From the NCBI GenBank assembly GCA_964352225.1, contig CAYGRM010000122.1, forward strand, positions 1 to 16,931: a stretch of DNA of 16,931 bases. Direction: 5' to 3'. Below are positions 6,160 to 14,992 of this stretch, one piece after another; positions within the stretch are counted from its first letter, which is position 1; each line of letters opens with the position of its first letter. The notes beneath the pieces are model-generated. The model searched no databases and was not told the DNA's origin. It saw only the letters and a program-made list of their open reading frames with translations. Source of the DNA: CAJQQY01 sp964352225 (GTDB lineage Bacteria; Bacteroidota; Bacteroidia; Chitinophagales; Saprospiraceae). Made by a program: the position numbers and the translations under genes.

Positions 6160-7797
6160 CTACGTTTGAATTACCCCAACATTAAACTTCTCAACCGGAG
6201 CATTATTGGCAGCTTCGATTCCCATCGAGATTACTTTTCTAGTTTCCAAAGGATTGATAATCGCATCTACCCACAATCTTGCCGCTGCGTAGTAAGGTGT
6301 GGTTTGTTCGTCGTAGCGATTTTTTATTTTTTCAAAAAGCGCTTTTTCATCTTCTGAAGAAGGAGCTTCACCTTTTGCCTTTTTCGAAGCAACTTGAATT
6401 TGAGTTAAGACTTTAGCAGCTTGGGAGCCACCCATCACCGCAATTTTTGCTGTTGGCCAAGCTACAATTAATCTAGGATCATAAGCCTTTCCGCACATAG
6501 CATAATTTCCAGCTCCATAGGAATTTCCCATCACGATACTGAACTTTGGCACAGTACTATTGGAAACTGCACTCACCATTTTTGCTCCATCTTTAATAAT
6601 ACCACCATGCTCACTTCTCGTTCCAACCATAAATCCGGTAACGTCATGAAGGAAAACTAATGGAATTTTTTTCTGATTACAATTCATAATGAATCGTGAA
6701 GCTTTGTCTGCTGAGTCAGAGTAAATTACTCCTCCAAACTGCATTTCTCCTTTTTCGGTTTTTACCACTTTCCGATTATTGGCAACGATACCGACAGCCC
6801 AGCCATCGATGCGAGCATAGCAACAAGTGATCGTTTTTCCATATCCACTTTTGTATTCTGTGAATTTTGATTCATCCACAATTCGCTTGATGATATCCTT
6901 AGTCTCGTATGGTTTAGCAGGATCATCTGGAAAGATGCTTAATATTTCTTCAGGTGATTCTTCGGGTAATTTAGGATCTACTCGATCAAAACCTGCATGA
7001 TCAAATTTTCCAAATTTGTCTACCAAGTCTCGAATTGTTTCCAAACAAGTTTTATCATCAGGCATTATATAGTCAGTAACTCCAGAGATATCGCTTTGGG
7101 TTTTTGCACCACCTAATGTTTCTTGATCGACATCTTCTCCGATGGCAGCTTTTACCAAGTAAGGACCCGCCAAAAAGATAGAACCCGTTCCTTCCACAAT
7201 CAAAGCTTCATCTGACATGATTGGCAAATAAGCACCTCCAGCTACGCAACTTCCCATGATGGCCGCAATTTGAGGAATACCCATTGAAGACATTCTGGCA
7301 TTATTTCGAAACATCCGACCGAAGTGTTCTTTGTCTGGAAAAATTTCATCTTGCATGGGCAAAAAGACACCTGCAGAATCCACGAGATAAATAGTAGGGA
7401 GTCGATTTTCGATAGCGATTTCTTGAGCACGTAAATTCTTTTTTCCAGTTATTGGAAACCAAGCACCTGCTTTTACTGTCGCATCATTTGCCACTATCAT
7501 ACATTGTCGCCCCTTCACATATCCAATGCCAGTCACAACTCCTCCCGCAGGACAACCTCCATATTCTTTATACATCTCATAACCAGCAAAAGCACCTATT
7601 TCTAAAAAATTACTGTCTTCATCAATCAAATGTTCGATTCTTTCGCGGGCGGTTAATTTTCCTTTTTCATGTTGTTTGGCAATTCTTTTTTCTCCGCCAC
7701 CTTGGTGGATTTTTGCCAAACGACTATTCACTTTGGAGATCAACATTTTATAGGCATCTTCATTTTGCCTTTTTTCCAACTCTTTTTTGGATGTCAT
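6160..7797 (-). CDS. Acyl-CoA carboxylase beta subunit (carboxyltransferase), closest to methylcrotonyl-CoA carboxylase type
   Basis: 545 residues, a normal full length. It moves the carboxyl group from carboxybiotin to an acyl-CoA. The crotonase-like fold is present twice. The N-half has AREREIEHL-type TARERIEHLID at about 49-59, KEYGGCPAGGVVTGIG from about 77, and the first oxyanion region GSCVAGGAY at 182-190. The C-half has HDVTGFMVGTRSEHGG from 384 and GNSYGAGNYAM at 424-434. The FPITGKKNLRAQEIA and VFLPMQDEIFPD stretches resemble methylcrotonyl-CoA carboxylase beta (leucine breakdown) more than propionyl-CoA carboxylase, but the substrate cannot be fixed by eye. The biotin carboxylase/BCCP alpha subunit is not in the window. 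It is the first gene of a four-gene - strand operon and is divergent from the second TPR kinase across 224 bp. Confidence 0.94.
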   Translation of the reverse strand: MTSKKELEKRQNEDAYKMLISKVNSRLAKIHQGGGEKRIAKQHEKGKLTARERIEHLIDEDSNFLEIGAFAGYEMYKEYGGCPAGGVVTGIGYVKGRQCMIVANDATVKAGAWFPITGKKNLRAQEIAIENRLPTIYLVDSAGVFLPMQDEIFPDKEHFGRMFRNNARMSSMGIPQIAAIMGSCVAGGAYLPIMSDEALIVEGTGSIFLAGPYLVKAAIGEDVDQETLGGAKTQSDISGVTDYIMPDDKTCLETIRDLVDKFGKFDHAGFDRVDPKLPEESPEEILSIFPDDPAKPYETKDIIKRIVDESKFTEYKSGYGKTITCCYARIDGWAVGIVANNRKVVKTEKGEMQFGGVIYSDSADKASRFIMNCNQKKIPLVFLHDVTGFMVGTRSEHGGIIKDGAKMVSAVSNSTVPKFSIVMGNSYGAGNYAMCGKAYDPRLIVAWPTAKIAVMGGSQAAKVLTQIQVASKKAKGEAPSSEDEKALFEKIKNRYDEQTTPYYAAARLWVDAIINPLETRKVISMGIEAANNAPVEKFNVGVIQT

Positions 7798-8021
7798 ACG
7801 TTCAATTTTTTTCTATTAATGATTCTGCTCAGGATATGTTTAAAATTCATTTTTGGAGTAATAGGATAAAATTTAGAGGTTCCCTTGATACTACATCTGA
7901 AATACAGAATTTGTTTATAAACTTACATTGGTATAATAAGCGAAAGTACAAAAAAGCAAGGGAATAATTAGGGCAAAACTGGCTCGTTTTTCGCAATAAT
8001 CTGGGGTAATTATTATTCACG

Positions 8022-10103
8022 ATGAAAAACGTACAAAAACTGAAACACCTTATCTTATTATTATTTTTATTAGGAAAACTTTTTGGTTTTGCAAATAACT
8101 CAGAAGTAGATAGTTGTCTTGCCTCACTTCAATCTTATCCTCAAGCTCAGTTCGATAAATCCTATGCAAAGTTGATTTTTAAAACTGGAAATGCTTATTT
8201 CCACCAAGAGAACTATAATAGTTCAGTTGATTATTATGATCAATCTTTGAAGGTTGCCAACGCAATTGGATTTGACAGTTTAAGTTTTCAAAGTTTATTG
8301 AATTTAGGAAAATCCTTTTTTTGGCAATCTGAATATGATAGCTCTTTGGTTTATTTTCATCAAGCTTGGAATTATGATCCATCTTCTTATACCATGACCA
8401 GAGAAGATTCTACTAGTTTGTATCATGGGTTTAGCAATTCTTATTATTATCTGGGACAGATTGAAAAATCATATCAGTATCAGATGAAAGTTCTAGAGAT
8501 GAACAGAGGGAAAGGGGACATAAAGGCTATAGCAGATAGCTATTATTCTCTCGCAGAATTAGATAGAGAGCAAAAACAATTCGAAAAAGCAAAAAGTAAA
8601 GTTATCCAAGCTCTTGATATTTATCTTTCGCTCGACAAGTCAGAAGATATAGCCTATTGTTATGATTTACTAAGCAATCTTTATTTTGAGTTGAATGATT
8701 TAAATAAATCACTTAACTATTTGAACTTAGCTTGTGGCGCTGAATATGGACTTAAATCTCAATATCACGAGGGATTCTGTGCTCAAAGCTTCGGGTTAAT
8801 TTATATGAAGTTAAATGATTATAATTTGGCTTTGGAGTATTTAGAAACTGCCTTGAAGATTCGATTGGATTCAAAGCAAAGAGAAGAAGTTATTCAAACC
8901 AAAATTGAAATAGCAGAATTAAAAATGCGAATGGGTAAATGTGCTCAAGCGAAGAAAATACTAAATCAATGTTTGGAAAGCCCAATAACTAATAAAATAA
9001 CTCCCTTACGCCAAAGCATTTATCAGAAAACTTATGAAGTGAATTTTAGTTGTGGAGATTATAAAGTTGCGTATGATTTTCAGAAAAAATATTATCAATT
9101 GAGAGATTCAATTGAAGGGGGAATAGCTGAAAAAGAACTGGCAAGTTTAAGCTCAATTTTTGAATTAGATCAGAAAAAACAAGAACTCGAATTACTTAAA
9201 AAGGATAGGGAGTTGGCTAATTTATATTATGGTTTTATCTCCATTGTTTTTGTTGTGTTGATAGTAATTGTTATGATTGGTAGTTGGTTTTATAAAAAAC
9301 AATATTATTATAATTTTAAATTAAGAGAACAAAAGAATCAAATAGCCACTCAAAATAAAGCTTTGAATAATTCCAATGAAAAGCTAAAATCCGCAAATGT
9401 AGAACTTGAAAATTTTGCTTATATAGCTTCTCATGATTTGAAAGCTCCATTGCGAACGGTGATGAGTTATACCGGTTTGATAGAGAAACGATATAAAAAA
9501 GTACTAGACGAAAATGGAGTAGAATTTTTAAGTTTAATAACAGAAGGGGTAAATCACATGCATCAATTGTTGGATGATGTCCTGTCTTACTCTAACGTAG
9601 AAAAAGAAGAAGAAAATTTTATTCCAATTGATTTAAATGAATTGTTGGATAAAGTTTTGCAAACCTTACAAGTTAATATCCAAGAACAAAATGCAATGAT
9701 TAAATATGAAAAACTTCCTACCGTATTAGGCAATCAAATTCAGATCTTCCAAGTTTTTCAAAACATAATTTCTAACGCAATTAAATTTATTCCTGATGGA
9801 GTACAACCATTTATTAGAATTTCTATTTCAGAAAAAGATGGTAACTCCTGCATTGCAATTCGGGATAACGGAATCGGAATTGAGAAAAAATATCAGGACA
9901 GAATATTTTCTTTATTCAAGCGATTGCATAGCACTCAAGAATATAAAGGAACAGGTTTGGGACTTTCGATTTGCAAAAAAATAGTAGAGCGGCACGGTGG
10001 CGAAATCTGGATGGAGTCAGATGGAAGGTCTGGAACTACTTTTTATTTTACTTTGCAGCCTGTTGAGATTGAAGCTGATATTTCTAAGGAAATACTAGTT
10101 TGA
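8022..10103 (+). CDS. TPR-containing sensor histidine kinase, second copy
   Basis: 693 residues, built like the kinase at 2177. It has a signal peptide at about 1-24, about seven TPR-like repeats to residue 370 (e.g. KLNDYNLALEYLETALKIR, ELNDLNKSLNYLNLA), one helix at about 403-425, and a coiled coil. HisKA has His471 in YIASHDLKAPLRT. The ATPase domain has FQNIISNAIKF, DNGIGIE from 615 and GTGLGLSICKK from 643. The two TPR regions are similar in plan but not in detail, while the kinase cores are close, suggesting an old duplication. It has no receiver domain and no partner regulator in the window. The 224-bp upstream gap has TTTG at 7910-7913 and TATAAT at 7932-7937 (18-nt spacer), a weak promoter candidate. 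A shared terminator lies after the stop. Confidence 0.92.
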   Translation: MKNVQKLKHLILLLFLLGKLFGFANNSEVDSCLASLQSYPQAQFDKSYAKLIFKTGNAYFHQENYNSSVDYYDQSLKVANAIGFDSLSFQSLLNLGKSFFWQSEYDSSLVYFHQAWNYDPSSYTMTREDSTSLYHGFSNSYYYLGQIEKSYQYQMKVLEMNRGKGDIKAIADSYYSLAELDREQKQFEKAKSKVIQALDIYLSLDKSEDIAYCYDLLSNLYFELNDLNKSLNYLNLACGAEYGLKSQYHEGFCAQSFGLIYMKLNDYNLALEYLETALKIRLDSKQREEVIQTKIEIAELKMRMGKCAQAKKILNQCLESPITNKITPLRQSIYQKTYEVNFSCGDYKVAYDFQKKYYQLRDSIEGGIAEKELASLSSIFELDQKKQELELLKKDRELANLYYGFISIVFVVLIVIVMIGSWFYKKQYYYNFKLREQKNQIATQNKALNNSNEKLKSANVELENFAYIASHDLKAPLRTVMSYTGLIEKRYKKVLDENGVEFLSLITEGVNHMHQLLDDVLSYSNVEKEEENFIPIDLNELLDKVLQTLQVNIQEQNAMIKYEKLPTVLGNQIQIFQVFQNIISNAIKFIPDGVQPFIRISISEKDGNSCIAIRDNGIGIEKKYQDRIFSLFKRLHSTQEYKGTGLGLSICKKIVERHGGEIWMESDGRSGTTFYFTLQPVEIEADISKEILV

Positions 10104-10108
10104 TTTTT

Positions 10109-10164
10109 AAATAACCAATAGCCAACCTTTGGGAAAATATTTTAAAGTTGACTATTGGTTATTT
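10109..10164. terminator. Bidirectional terminator between convergent genes
   Basis: An 18-bp inverted repeat, AAATAACCAATAGCCAAC at 10109-10126 and its partner at 10147-10164, has one C-A mismatch on the + strand that becomes a wobble pair on the - strand. A/T tracts flank both sides. It serves the kinase on the left and the DUF1573 gene on the right. Confidence 0.75.
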
Positions 10165-10167
10165 AAT

Positions 10168-10824
10168 TTAGAACTCCGTCAATACGCTCAAAACCCAACC
10201 AACTCGTCCTTCTGATTCCACTTTAAACCAAAAGGAATCGTCAAATTTTTCCACATAATCTCCAATGTCATCCCCCACGATTTTACAAGTTTTACCTTTA
10301 GTTAAAGTGTAAATGACAGCGCTATTTAAAAGCGGTTGTTCCCGAATATTTACCTGATCAGTTTCTTCCACATTGTCTCCACCAATGGCTAAATATTCAA
10401 ATAATTCATATTGGATTTTTAGTCTTGAAAGTGTTTTCTTTCCACCTGAATTAGAACGAATAAAAAAGTATTCTTCAAATTTTCCAATCGAAAGTTCAGA
10501 TTCAAATTTAACTCGAACCCAACCTGTTTTTCCAGGTTCTACCGTTGGCGAAAAACTAAATACTTCAGCATGTTCGCTTTTGGCAAAAGCATCTTCAATT
10601 TCTAAAGTGGCATTTCCCTCATTGACAAACTCAAAAAAGTGAGTGTATTCTTCTCCAAAAATTGCTTCTCCTAGATCAATCTGATGGTTTTTGAAAACCA
10701 GCTTAGAAATCATTTCTTCTTCTCCATTGGATTCACTTCTAGGAGTGTAATTCATAGCAAATTGATTGGCCGCAAAAGTGATATTGGAAAGAAGGATGAT
10801 GATGAAAAAAGATAATGCTCTCAT
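10168..10824 (-). CDS. Exported DUF1573 and bacterial SH3 domain protein
   Basis: 218 residues. Residues 1-18 are a signal peptide (MRALSFFIIILLSNITFA). About 42-142 form a DUF1573-type immunoglobulin-like fold: IDLGEAIFGEEYTHFFEFVNEGNATLEI-type pattern, then VEPGKTGWVRVKFES and FFIRSNSG. About 155-215 look like a bacterial SH3 domain: VNIREQPLLNSAVIYTL, KGKTCKIVG and the closing WFKVESEGRVGWVLS. DUF1573 is very common in exported Bacteroidota proteins and SH3 domains often bind cell wall peptides, so a periplasmic or envelope-binding role is likely. No catalytic residues are seen. It is probably transcribed alone, between the two kinase genes. Confidence 0.82.
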   Translation of the reverse strand: MRALSFFIIILLSNITFAANQFAMNYTPRSESNGEEEMISKLVFKNHQIDLGEAIFGEEYTHFFEFVNEGNATLEIEDAFAKSEHAEVFSFSPTVEPGKTGWVRVKFESELSIGKFEEYFFIRSNSGGKKTLSRLKIQYELFEYLAIGGDNVEETDQVNIREQPLLNSAVIYTLTKGKTCKIVGDDIGDYVEKFDDSFWFKVESEGRVGWVLSVLTEF

Positions 10825-11099
10825 GATGTAATTTTTTAGATATTAAAAATATTTTTCGTTTTTACAGTCGCAAGATGCAGGTGTTTTTCTCCTAAAAAAA
10901 TGAAGGATGTGTAATCGAAGAGCATGGACTAATATTCGTTATGATCTTGCTATTATTTGATTTTTAATACTTTACTTCCATTTGAGTAGCCAATCTAAAA
11001 TTGAGCATAAAAATTGCATTGACAAACAGGTTAGACCTTTCCCTTTACCCTCCATAAAGTTTTTATTTTATACAACTACCTGAAAATCAGATATTTATA

Positions 11100-12905
11100 A
11101 TGATGAATAACGCCATCTTTATTGGGCTTTTTACACTCTTGATCGTGTTGACTACACATCTTTACATGGTTCATGACAAAAAGATATTTAGTCGTATTCA
11201 TACTATTGTACTTTTATTGTGTGCGGGATTAGTACTTACCGAAATGTCGATTTTTAATGCTCGACATCTTTATGATGTCGAAATTTTTAATATCCAAAGA
11301 AGTTGGTTGATAAGTTTTGTAGTACTCTTGGAGTGTATTTGTGTGGTCTATTATACTCGTCCATTTAAAAAATTTCCTACCGAAAAACTATTGAATAAAG
11401 GATTCACGATTGGTTTAGTTTTATCCTGCTTAATCATACTTTTTTTAAGTCATGATTCCATTACGATTTTGCCAGAAAGGGTAGATGGAAAGTGGAAATA
11501 TGTTTTGGATCAAGATAGCTTTTATGTTCAATTAAAAATGGCTTGGTTTCTATCGGTTATCCTCATCATAAGTTTTTGCTTTTATTTTTATCGAAAAACA
11601 AAATTAGAGCATGAAAGAAAATGGAAGTTAGGATTATTAGTTGCTTTTATATTTATTCCAATTTTGATTTTCTTTAAATTTTTAATAATTCCAAGTAATA
11701 ATAATCCGTCCAATTTTGAAATATCCCCATTTATAGTTTTGTTAATTGGAGTATTATCTTGGGTTTATTCCAACTACAAATTATTTGAATTAAATCCTCA
11801 CGATGCGCTTGACGATATTTTATCCTCGGTTTCAAATTTGGTAATTATTACTGATGTGAATTTTATTATAAAGCATAAAAATGATTTAGCAAAAGAAGTT
11901 TTATTTCCACAAAGTCAAGATGTCAATATTGATATGATTGAAATTCTTGAAAATTCAAGAGGACTAAATTTAGAAGAATTTCAAAAAAAAATAACTCAAT
12001 TAGAGTATGATGAAAAGTTAGAAAGTTATTTTGATTTAGTTACTAATGGAGAAGAGAAAAATTATTTTTTAGTGGCTTCTAAAGTAATCAGAAAACAAAA
12101 TCATACGGGATATTCTTTTGTTGCGATGGATATTACTTTTATGGTGGACAAAGAAAATCAATTGAAAAAATACAATGATGAATTGGAAAATAAGAATCAG
12201 GAGCTTGAGCGATTTGCGTACATCGCTTCTCATGATTTGAAAACTCCGTTGAGAAATGTAACTAGTTTTCTTTCGTTGCTTAAAAGGAAATTAAAAGATA
12301 ATACTGATACTGATATTAATGATTATATCAACATTGCCCAATCGAATGCACAAAGTATGTATAATTTGATCGAAGAAATTTTGGAATATTCATTAGTGAA
12401 ATCGGAAGAGGTAAGATTGGGAACAGTAGATATGAACCAAGTTATGTTTTTGATTGAAAAAAATCTAACGCATTATTTGGATGAAAAACATGCGTTTATC
12501 AAATGTGGAAAATTACCAATCATAGAAGCCAATGAACATCAGATGGTTCAGCTTTTTCAAAATCTAATTGAGAACGGTTTGAAATATAATCACTCTGATG
12601 AACCCAAAGTTACGATTTCAGTTTTTGAAGAAAATGAATATTTGGTTTTCAAAGTGGAAGACAATGGAATTGGAATTAATCCAGAATACCATAAAACTAT
12701 TTTTGAAATATTTAAACGATTACATAATCAATCTGAGTACCAAGGCTCAGGAGTAGGGTTAGCGATTTGTAATAAAATTGTTTCGAACCATGGAGGATAT
12801 ATAGAATTAATTTCGGTGGAAAATGTGGGATCGATATTTATGGTTCATTTGAAAGTGAAAGTTTTGGAAATGGAAAATGTGGTATTATTGGAGGAGATTG
12901 GTTAA
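11100..12905 (+). CDS. Seven-helix membrane sensor histidine kinase with PAS-like region
   Basis: 601 residues. The N-terminal 230 residues carry seven hydrophobic segments, beginning NAIFIGLFTLLIVLTTHLY and ending FIVLLIGVLSWVYSNYKLFE, like the 7TM N-terminal region of several kinases. About 235-350 resemble a PAS domain (DDILSSVSNLVIITDVNFII start). A short coiled coil follows. HisKA has His378 in YIASHDLKTPLRN; the ATPase domain has FQNLIENGLKY, DNGIGIN from 521 and GSGVGLAICNK from 549. The core is close to the two TPR kinases in the window, but the sensor is unrelated. There is no receiver domain. ATGATGAAT leaves a second start three bases on. The upstream 275-bp gap shows no gene. Confidence 0.92.
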   Translation: MMNNAIFIGLFTLLIVLTTHLYMVHDKKIFSRIHTIVLLLCAGLVLTEMSIFNARHLYDVEIFNIQRSWLISFVVLLECICVVYYTRPFKKFPTEKLLNKGFTIGLVLSCLIILFLSHDSITILPERVDGKWKYVLDQDSFYVQLKMAWFLSVILIISFCFYFYRKTKLEHERKWKLGLLVAFIFIPILIFFKFLIIPSNNNPSNFEISPFIVLLIGVLSWVYSNYKLFELNPHDALDDILSSVSNLVIITDVNFIIKHKNDLAKEVLFPQSQDVNIDMIEILENSRGLNLEEFQKKITQLEYDEKLESYFDLVTNGEEKNYFLVASKVIRKQNHTGYSFVAMDITFMVDKENQLKKYNDELENKNQELERFAYIASHDLKTPLRNVTSFLSLLKRKLKDNTDTDINDYINIAQSNAQSMYNLIEEILEYSLVKSEEVRLGTVDMNQVMFLIEKNLTHYLDEKHAFIKCGKLPIIEANEHQMVQLFQNLIENGLKYNHSDEPKVTISVFEENEYLVFKVEDNGIGINPEYHKTIFEIFKRLHNQSEYQGSGVGLAICNKIVSNHGGYIELISVENVGSIFMVHLKVKVLEMENVVLLEEIG

Positions 12906-12945
12906 ATAAAAAAGTCCTTCCAGATTTTTAAAAATCTGAAAGGAC
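12905..12945 (-). terminator. Terminator of the HtrA protease gene, also positioned after the third kinase
   Basis: GTCCTT and CAGATTTTT pair with AAAAATCTG and AAGGAC (12914-12945) with one internal C-A mismatch. Read on the - strand, the stem is followed by TTTTTTATTT, a good factor-independent terminator for the protease. On the + strand no T-run follows. Confidence 0.75.
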
Positions 12946-12978
12946 GCTAATTCTAGTTTAATAAAACAATTTTAAAAT

Positions 12979-14412
12979 CTATTGTTCTACTTTAAAGGCA
13001 TAATAATACTCCCCTGGGAAATTTTCATAAAATCCTTCGAGCATTACAGTTCCTTTCGTATTTTTAAATTCAGTAATTATTTCATCAACTGAATCTACTC
13101 TTTTATCATTTACTTTAGTGATGATGTAGCCCGGATCCATTTGAGTTTTTTCAATGGCACTTCCGCGCAAAATACTTACTACATAAACACCTGATCCGAT
13201 TTTTAACTTCTTCCTTTCTCGGTCGGTCATTTCTCTTAATTCAAATCCAAGTCGCATCAATAAATCATCATCTCGAGCTCCGATTAGTGAAGTAGTATTA
13301 CTTTTATTCTTTAAGGTTACTTCTGCTTTCCGTTTTTTTCCACTTCGGATATATTCAATCGTAATTGTATTTCCGGGTCTAAAACGAGCCACTTGTTCTT
13401 GCAATTCTGGAACAGAATTGATATCATTTCCATTGATACCAACGATGACGTCTTTAGCTTCGAGTCCAGCGTCTTCAGCAGCACTATTTCCATTTACTCT
13501 CGAAATGTATGCTCCATTTAGAGAAGCTAGCCCTAGACTCTCGGCAGTTTCTTCCGTAATTTCTTCAGGGAAAATTCCTAAAAATCCACGCTGTACTACT
13601 CCAAAATCTTTTAAATCACGAATGATTTTTTGAGCTAAGTTTACTGGAATGGCAAAAGAATACCCTTCATATTTTCCAGATCGAGTGATAATGGCAGTAT
13701 TTATTCCAACTAATTCACCATTGGTATTAACCAAGGCGCCTCCGCTATTACCGGGGTTGACAGCTGCATCAGTTTGGATAAAAGATTCGATAGAATAATC
13801 ATCTTCAAGGATATTGATATTTCGGCCTTTGGCGCTGATGATTCCCGCAGTAACGGTACTTTCGATGTTATAAGGATTTCCAACTGCTATCACCCATTCG
13901 CCTTCTAAAAGTGAATCGGAATTTCCCATTTGTAAAAAAGGAAAGTTTCGTTCATCAGTTATTTTAAGCAAAGCTAAATCCGTGGAAGGATCGGTACCGA
14001 TAACTTTTGCATCCATTTTTCTTTTATCAAACAAAGTGATTTCTAAATCATCACTATCTTCGACTACGTGATTGTTAGTTACAATATATCCATCAGGCGA
14101 AATTATTACTCCCGAACCAGTTGAACCTCCATAGCCACCCCACAGATCAAAATCATTTTCGGTAGTAGCTCGAATATTAACTACCGCTGGGGTAACTGCT
14201 CCTGCAGCCGATGTGAAGTCAGTAGGAGAGGAAGAAAGGAATTGCCGTTTGGCAATGTCAGAAAAAAGACGATCAGTATAGTTCGTATATTTGGCAGGAG
14301 ATGATTCCCGAATAATGACTTGTTGTGGAGTATCGAAATACTTGTAAATCATCACGGTGAAGAAAGAACTTACCACGGAAACTATTATTATTATAAATCC
14401 AGTTCTTTTCAT
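12979..14412 (-). CDS. HtrA/DegP-type periplasmic serine protease
   Basis: 477 residues from the chosen start at 14412, which begins an inner-membrane anchor or signal segment (MKRTGFIIIIVSVVSSFFTV). The longer frame to 14466 would add 18 residues before it and is unlikely. The trypsin-like domain has the full triad: His115 in TNNHVV, Asp145 in STDLALLKI and Ser223 in NPGNSGGALVN. Two PDZ domains follow at about 277-367 (FLGIFPEEITEETAESL) and 387-472. DegP/DegQ proteins degrade or hold misfolded envelope proteins; here the role is probably envelope quality control. The tail ends EYYYAFKVEQ. It is divergent from the 67-residue membrane protein gene. Its own terminator lies downstream. Confidence 0.95.
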   Translation of the reverse strand: MKRTGFIIIIVSVVSSFFTVMIYKYFDTPQQVIIRESSPAKYTNYTDRLFSDIAKRQFLSSSPTDFTSAAGAVTPAVVNIRATTENDFDLWGGYGGSTGSGVIISPDGYIVTNNHVVEDSDDLEITLFDKRKMDAKVIGTDPSTDLALLKITDERNFPFLQMGNSDSLLEGEWVIAVGNPYNIESTVTAGIISAKGRNINILEDDYSIESFIQTDAAVNPGNSGGALVNTNGELVGINTAIITRSGKYEGYSFAIPVNLAQKIIRDLKDFGVVQRGFLGIFPEEITEETAESLGLASLNGAYISRVNGNSAAEDAGLEAKDVIVGINGNDINSVPELQEQVARFRPGNTITIEYIRSGKKRKAEVTLKNKSNTTSLIGARDDDLLMRLGFELREMTDRERKKLKIGSGVYVVSILRGSAIEKTQMDPGYIITKVNDKRVDSVDEIITEFKNTKGTVMLEGFYENFPGEYYYAFKVEQ

Positions 14413-14507
14413 ATTATTTATTAAAATGTAATGTTGGGAAAAATTTAAATGTTCAATATAAAACAAGATATGAATGAAATCTTAAATATTCAACTAAGAA
14501 TCTATGA

Positions 14508-14534
14508 TTGAGTGACTTAAGTTAAATAACTTTG
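14508..14534 (+). promoter_or_regulatory. Putative promoter for the 67-residue membrane protein gene
   Basis: TAACTTTG at 14527-14534 matches TAnnTTTG. TTG at 14508-14510 lies 16 nt upstream, one short of the usual range. The start codon at 14616 would give a leader of about 75 nt. Confidence 0.35.
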
Positions 14535-14615
14535 TTGGATAAAAGTAATTGAGTTAATTTAACTGATTATGACCTCAAAAGTTCACTTTTTTTAAAATCT
14601 TAATTAAACAATAGA

Positions 14616-14819
14616 ATGAGCAACAATAAAAACAAAAAGCCTCATTTCCTCGATGAATACGATGATGGAGAATATCTCGGAAACATTTGGGGATGGAAAT
14701 TTTCCTTTATTTCATTAGCTGTAATCATTATTCTTTCTATTTATGTGATCTATAGCTACGCTACGCAAGAGGTTCCAATTGAACCTACTCACCAAGAGCC
14801 GATCCAAAAAAATGACTAA
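14616..14819 (+). CDS. 67-residue single-helix membrane protein
   Basis: The N-terminus is basic then acidic (NNKNKKPHFLDEYDDGEY), followed by GNIWGWKFS, one hydrophobic helix at about residues 29-48 (SFISLAVIIILSIYVIYSYA), and a proline- and glutamate-rich tail. The positive start and the helix suggest an N-in membrane protein with a short periplasmic tail. No family is recognised. It is divergent from the HtrA gene and has a TAnnTTTG element upstream. The protein-like residue pattern and clean start support it being real. Confidence 0.65.
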   Translation: MSNNKNKKPHFLDEYDDGEYLGNIWGWKFSFISLAVIIILSIYVIYSYATQEVPIEPTHQEPIQKND

Positions 14820-14925
14820 TTGATTCATGTTTTATGATGTGACGTAACCTCAAATATGCGTCATACGTGGTGTCAATGTATGTCAAACTTTAACATTTAA
14901 ACACCTATGTTATGAAAAAAATGCA

Positions 14926-14933
14926 TATATTTG
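14926..14933 (+). promoter_or_regulatory. -7 promoter element before the 134-residue exported protein
   Basis: TATATTTG matches the TAnnTTTG consensus. No exact TTG sits 17-23 nt upstream. Transcription from here would start after the ATG at 14912, which supports the shorter start at 14993 with a leader of about 50 nt. Confidence 0.35.
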
Positions 14934-14992
14934 ATGTAATTGAACATATATCAAAGACAGAACAAAGTAATTTTTTAAGAAAATTTTATCCC

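Noticed and set aside
7452..7967. 171-codon frame on the + strand, mostly opposite the carboxylase gene
   Set aside because: It is antisense to a full-length, well-conserved carboxylase. Its translation is rich in His, Phe and Leu with no domain pattern, typical of a shadow frame.
14413..14466. 18-residue N-terminal extension of the HtrA protease
   Set aside because: The membrane segment starts cleanly at Met 14412 with basic residues; the extension adds no family-conserved sequence.
14912..14992. 27-residue N-terminal extension of the 134-residue exported protein
   Set aside because: It would bury the signal peptide, and the TATATTTG promoter element lies inside it.
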